From Chloroflexota bacterium (lineage in GTDB: Bacteria; Chloroflexota; Dormibacteria; Aeolococcales; Aeolococcaceae): a DNA stretch of 6,425 bases. Made by a program: the position numbers and the translations under genes. This document shows, one piece after another, positions 4,628-6,425 of the stretch. Under the pieces are notes generated by a model. The model made no database searches. It was given only the letters and a program-made list of their open reading frames with translations, and was not told where the DNA came from. The number at the start of each line of letters is the position of its first letter. The first letter of the stretch is position 1. The stretch is taken from positions 1-6,425 of the forward strand of contig DNAU01000049.1 of NCBI GenBank assembly GCA_003491925.1. The letters run 5' to 3'.

Positions 4628-6425
4628 CGGTCTCCGCGGCCGCGGCGGGCGCCACCGGGGACGGGCTCGGGCTCGACGGCGTGGCGGCGCCCACCGTGGT
4701 CACGGGAGCGGTCGCCGGTGCCGGAGACGCCGAGGAGGGGGGGGCCAGCTCCAGAGTGCCGGTGGGCGCGGGCGGCTTCGTCGAGATGATCCCCGCCTGG
4801 TTGGCCGCGAAGTACTGGAGGAGCTGATCCACCGAGGGTTCGCAGTCGTAGTAGCCCTGGCCGCCCCCGTGCACGGCGCAGAGCACCACGACCTGGGGGT
4901 CGTCGAGCGGGTAGACGGCGTCGTACCAGGCGTCGGGGCCACCGTGGGGGGCGGACGGGTCCTGGGCGGTCCCCGTCTTCCCGCCGGCCGGCTCGGGCAG
5001 GTTCTGGAGCATGGTCCCGGTGCCCTGGGTGACCTCCAGCGCCAGACCGGCGTCCACCGGACCGAGCCGTGCGGCGAAGGGGAGCGCCGCCGCCGCGAGG
5101 TGGAGGAGCGGCGTCGCGCCGCCGTTGCCGGCGACGTCCATCCCCAGGTGGGGAGTGACCAGGCTTCCGGTCGCCACCGCGTCCAGCCAGCGGATGTCCT
5201 GCAGGGGCGTCACCGCCGTGTAGCCCTGGCCGATCCCCATCATGGGGGTCACCCCCGGGTACCAGGTGTCACCCGCGGGCATGTGACCCGGGTAGAAGAA
5301 CTCGCCCGCGCTCTGCTCGTCGACCGGGAGGTCGATGCCGGTGAGCCCGCCCACTCCGAGCTCGGTGGCCGCCTGGGCGATCCGCTGCGGACCGAGTGCG
5401 AGCGCCAGTTGGTAGAAGTAGACGTCGTTCGACCAGGCGATGGCCTCGGGCAGGTCCTGGGGCGGCAGGCACTCCCAGTTCGCGTAGCGGATCCCGTCGT
5501 AGGTGTAGGAGCAGCCGGTGGGGATCACCGCCGAGGACGGGATCGCGTCATATGCGGCGTCGGCGGCTGCGGTGACCAGCTTGAAGGTCGAGCCCGGCGG
5601 CATCTCGGCCTCGGTGGCGTTGGCGGCGCCGTCGAGTCCCTCGCCGGCCATCGCCAGGATGGCGCCCGTCTGGGCGTCCATCACGATCATCGAGCCCCAG
5701 TCGCCGGTCTGGCTCTGCGGGTAGGCGCCGGCCATCGACTTCTGAAGCAGCGCCGAGGCCTCCTCCTCGAGCCCCAGGTCGATGCTGAGCTGGAGGGTGC
5801 CGCCGGGGATGGGCGCCGTCTGGCCGCTGGCCGCCACCGCGCCTCCGAACGGGTCGACGAGGACCCGCTGGTCGCCGTCAACCCCACGCAGGTAGGTGTC
5901 GTACTCCTCCTCCAGGCCGGAGTGGCCGACCACGTCCCCCGGGGGCAGCAGACCGAGCTGAGCCACCTGACCGGCCCACTCGGGGCCGGTGGAGCCGAGC
6001 AGCGGCGCCAGCAGGCTGCCCTCGGGGTAGACGAGCCGGTACGACGGTTCGAGGATCACTCCCGGCAGGCCGGCGGAGCTGATCCGCGCCCCCACCGCCT
6101 CGCTCACCGTGCCGGGGAGGTCGACCGACAGCTCGGAGCCGGCCGCGTCGATCTCGCGGTCGAGCCGCCCCGGCGCCGACCCCAGCAGGGCCGCCAGCTC
6201 GGTCACGGCGCCGCTGCGCCCCTGGATCAGACCGGGGATCACCGCCACCTGGTAGGCCCGAGCCTCGTAGGCGAGGGGGACACCGTGGCGATCCACGATC
6301 TCGCCACGCGGGGCAGGGAGGTCGATGCTGCGGGTCACCTCGGCGAGCGCCGCCGCGCGCAGCTCCGCCCCGCTCTGGCGCTGGAGCTCGAGGGTGACCA
6401 CCGCCGTCCCGACCAGGGCCAGGGT
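4602..6425 (-). CDS. PBP2-type penicillin-binding protein (peptidoglycan D,D-transpeptidase), N-terminus cut by window
   Basis: This is a class B transpeptidase that cross-links peptidoglycan on the outer face of the membrane and is the target of beta-lactams. The frame stays open through the right edge (607 residues visible). The residues before GTG 6401 (TLALVGTAV) continue the N-terminal membrane helix, so the true start lies beyond 6425. Numbering from that GTG codon, the dimerisation domain opens with APRGEIVDRHG (30-40) and includes GHSGLEEEYDTYLRG (159-173). The transpeptidase motifs are SxxK as STFK (271-274, nucleophile Ser271), SND (324-326) and KTGTA (475-479). The SxD form of the second motif, with VYFYQ after it, is typical of PBP2/MrdA proteins rather than FtsI. 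Cys297 and Cys311 flank a segment before the second motif and could form a disulfide. About 60 residues after the domain form a Pro/Ala/Ser/Thr-rich tail ending in SGRSTRR, for which I see no function. It is convergent with mreB, overlapping by 26 bp. PBP2 and MreB both belong to the elongation complex. The symbol is withheld because mrdA, pbpA and pbp2 are used differently between lineages. Confidence 0.92.
   Translation of the reverse strand, partial: TLALVGTAVVTLELQRQSGAELRAAALAEVTRSIDLPAPRGEIVDRHGVPLAYEARAYQVAVIPGLIQGRSGAVTELAALLGSAPGRLDREIDAAGSELSVDLPGTVSEAVGARISSAGLPGVILEPSYRLVYPEGSLLAPLLGSTGPEWAGQVAQLGLLPPGDVVGHSGLEEEYDTYLRGVDGDQRVLVDPFGGAVAASGQTAPIPGGTLQLSIDLGLEEEASALLQKSMAGAYPQSQTGDWGSMIVMDAQTGAILAMAGEGLDGAANATEAEMPPGSTFKLVTAAADAAYDAIPSSAVIPTGCSYTYDGIRYANWECLPPQDLPEAIAWSNDVYFYQLALALGPQRIAQAATELGVGGLTGIDLPVDEQSAGEFFYPGHMPAGDTWYPGVTPMMGIGQGYTAVTPLQDIRWLDAVATGSLVTPHLGMDVAGNGGATPLLHLAAAALPFAARLGPVDAGLALEVTQGTGTMLQNLPEPAGGKTGTAQDPSAPHGGPDAWYDAVYPLDDPQVVVLCAVHGGGQGYYDCEPSVDQLLQYFAANQAGIISTKPPAPTGTLELAPPSSASPAPATAPVTTVGAATPSSPSPSPVAPAAAAETASGRSTRR
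4618..4651. terminator. Nested palindromes at the mreB 3' end, possible terminator
   Basis: A 10-bp palindrome CCGCTAGCGG (4621-4630) contains the mreB stop and is followed by a 12-bp palindrome CCGCGGCCGCGG (4634-4645). An outer 7-bp pairing, CGCCCGC at 4618-4624 with GCGGGCG at 4645-4651, could alternatively enclose the region. This would be well placed to end mreB transcription, but no U-tract follows and it lies inside the PBP2-like coding tail. Confidence 0.3.

Noticed and set aside
6399..6401. GTG as the start codon of the PBP2-like gene
   Set aside because: The frame is open to the window edge and the upstream codons continue a hydrophobic helix that class B PBPs need as a membrane anchor, so the gene is partial.

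Overview
The window is about 6.4 kb of very GC-rich bacterial DNA and is densely coding. It carries five protein genes and no RNA genes, insertion sequences or CRISPR arrays that I can see. A high-GC, wall-bearing, rod-shape-capable bacterium is suggested by three things: an MreB homologue, a class B penicillin-binding protein of the PBP2 type, and a membrane-anchored kinase-like protein with a Pro/Ala/Ser-rich linker. An actinobacterial, Chloroflexota or Dormibacterota-like lineage would fit. That assignment is inference from composition and gene style, and no sequence here proves it.

Layout from left to right: (1) a minus-strand GT4-type glycosyltransferase, ending at position 2 and probably starting at 1327; (2) a divergent plus-strand gene for an 85-residue double-CxxC zinc-ribbon protein (1446-1703); (3) a minus-strand transmembrane kinase-like protein (1719-3503), convergent with the zinc-ribbon gene and separated from it by a 9-bp GC stem-loop; (4) a plus-strand mreB-like gene (3620-4627), divergent from the kinase-like gene across about 116 bp that hold a perfect 12-bp palindrome; (5) a minus-strand PBP2-like transpeptidase gene, which overlaps the 3' end of mreB tail to tail by 26 bp and runs off the right edge, so its N-terminal membrane anchor is cut.

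Functionally, the right half is a cell-wall elongation module. MreB would form the cytoplasmic scaffold, and the PBP2-like enzyme would cross-link peptidoglycan outside the membrane. The most interesting gene is the kinase-like protein next to them. It keeps the kinase-fold landmarks but has lost the VAxK lysine, the HRD aspartate and the DFG phenylalanine, and apparently the helix-C glutamate. It is therefore probably a transmembrane pseudokinase, with an exported four-cysteine domain that I do not recognise. A role in sensing or scaffolding wall synthesis is inferred from its position only. The glycosyltransferase and the zinc-ribbon protein have no demonstrable link to the wall genes beyond proximity.
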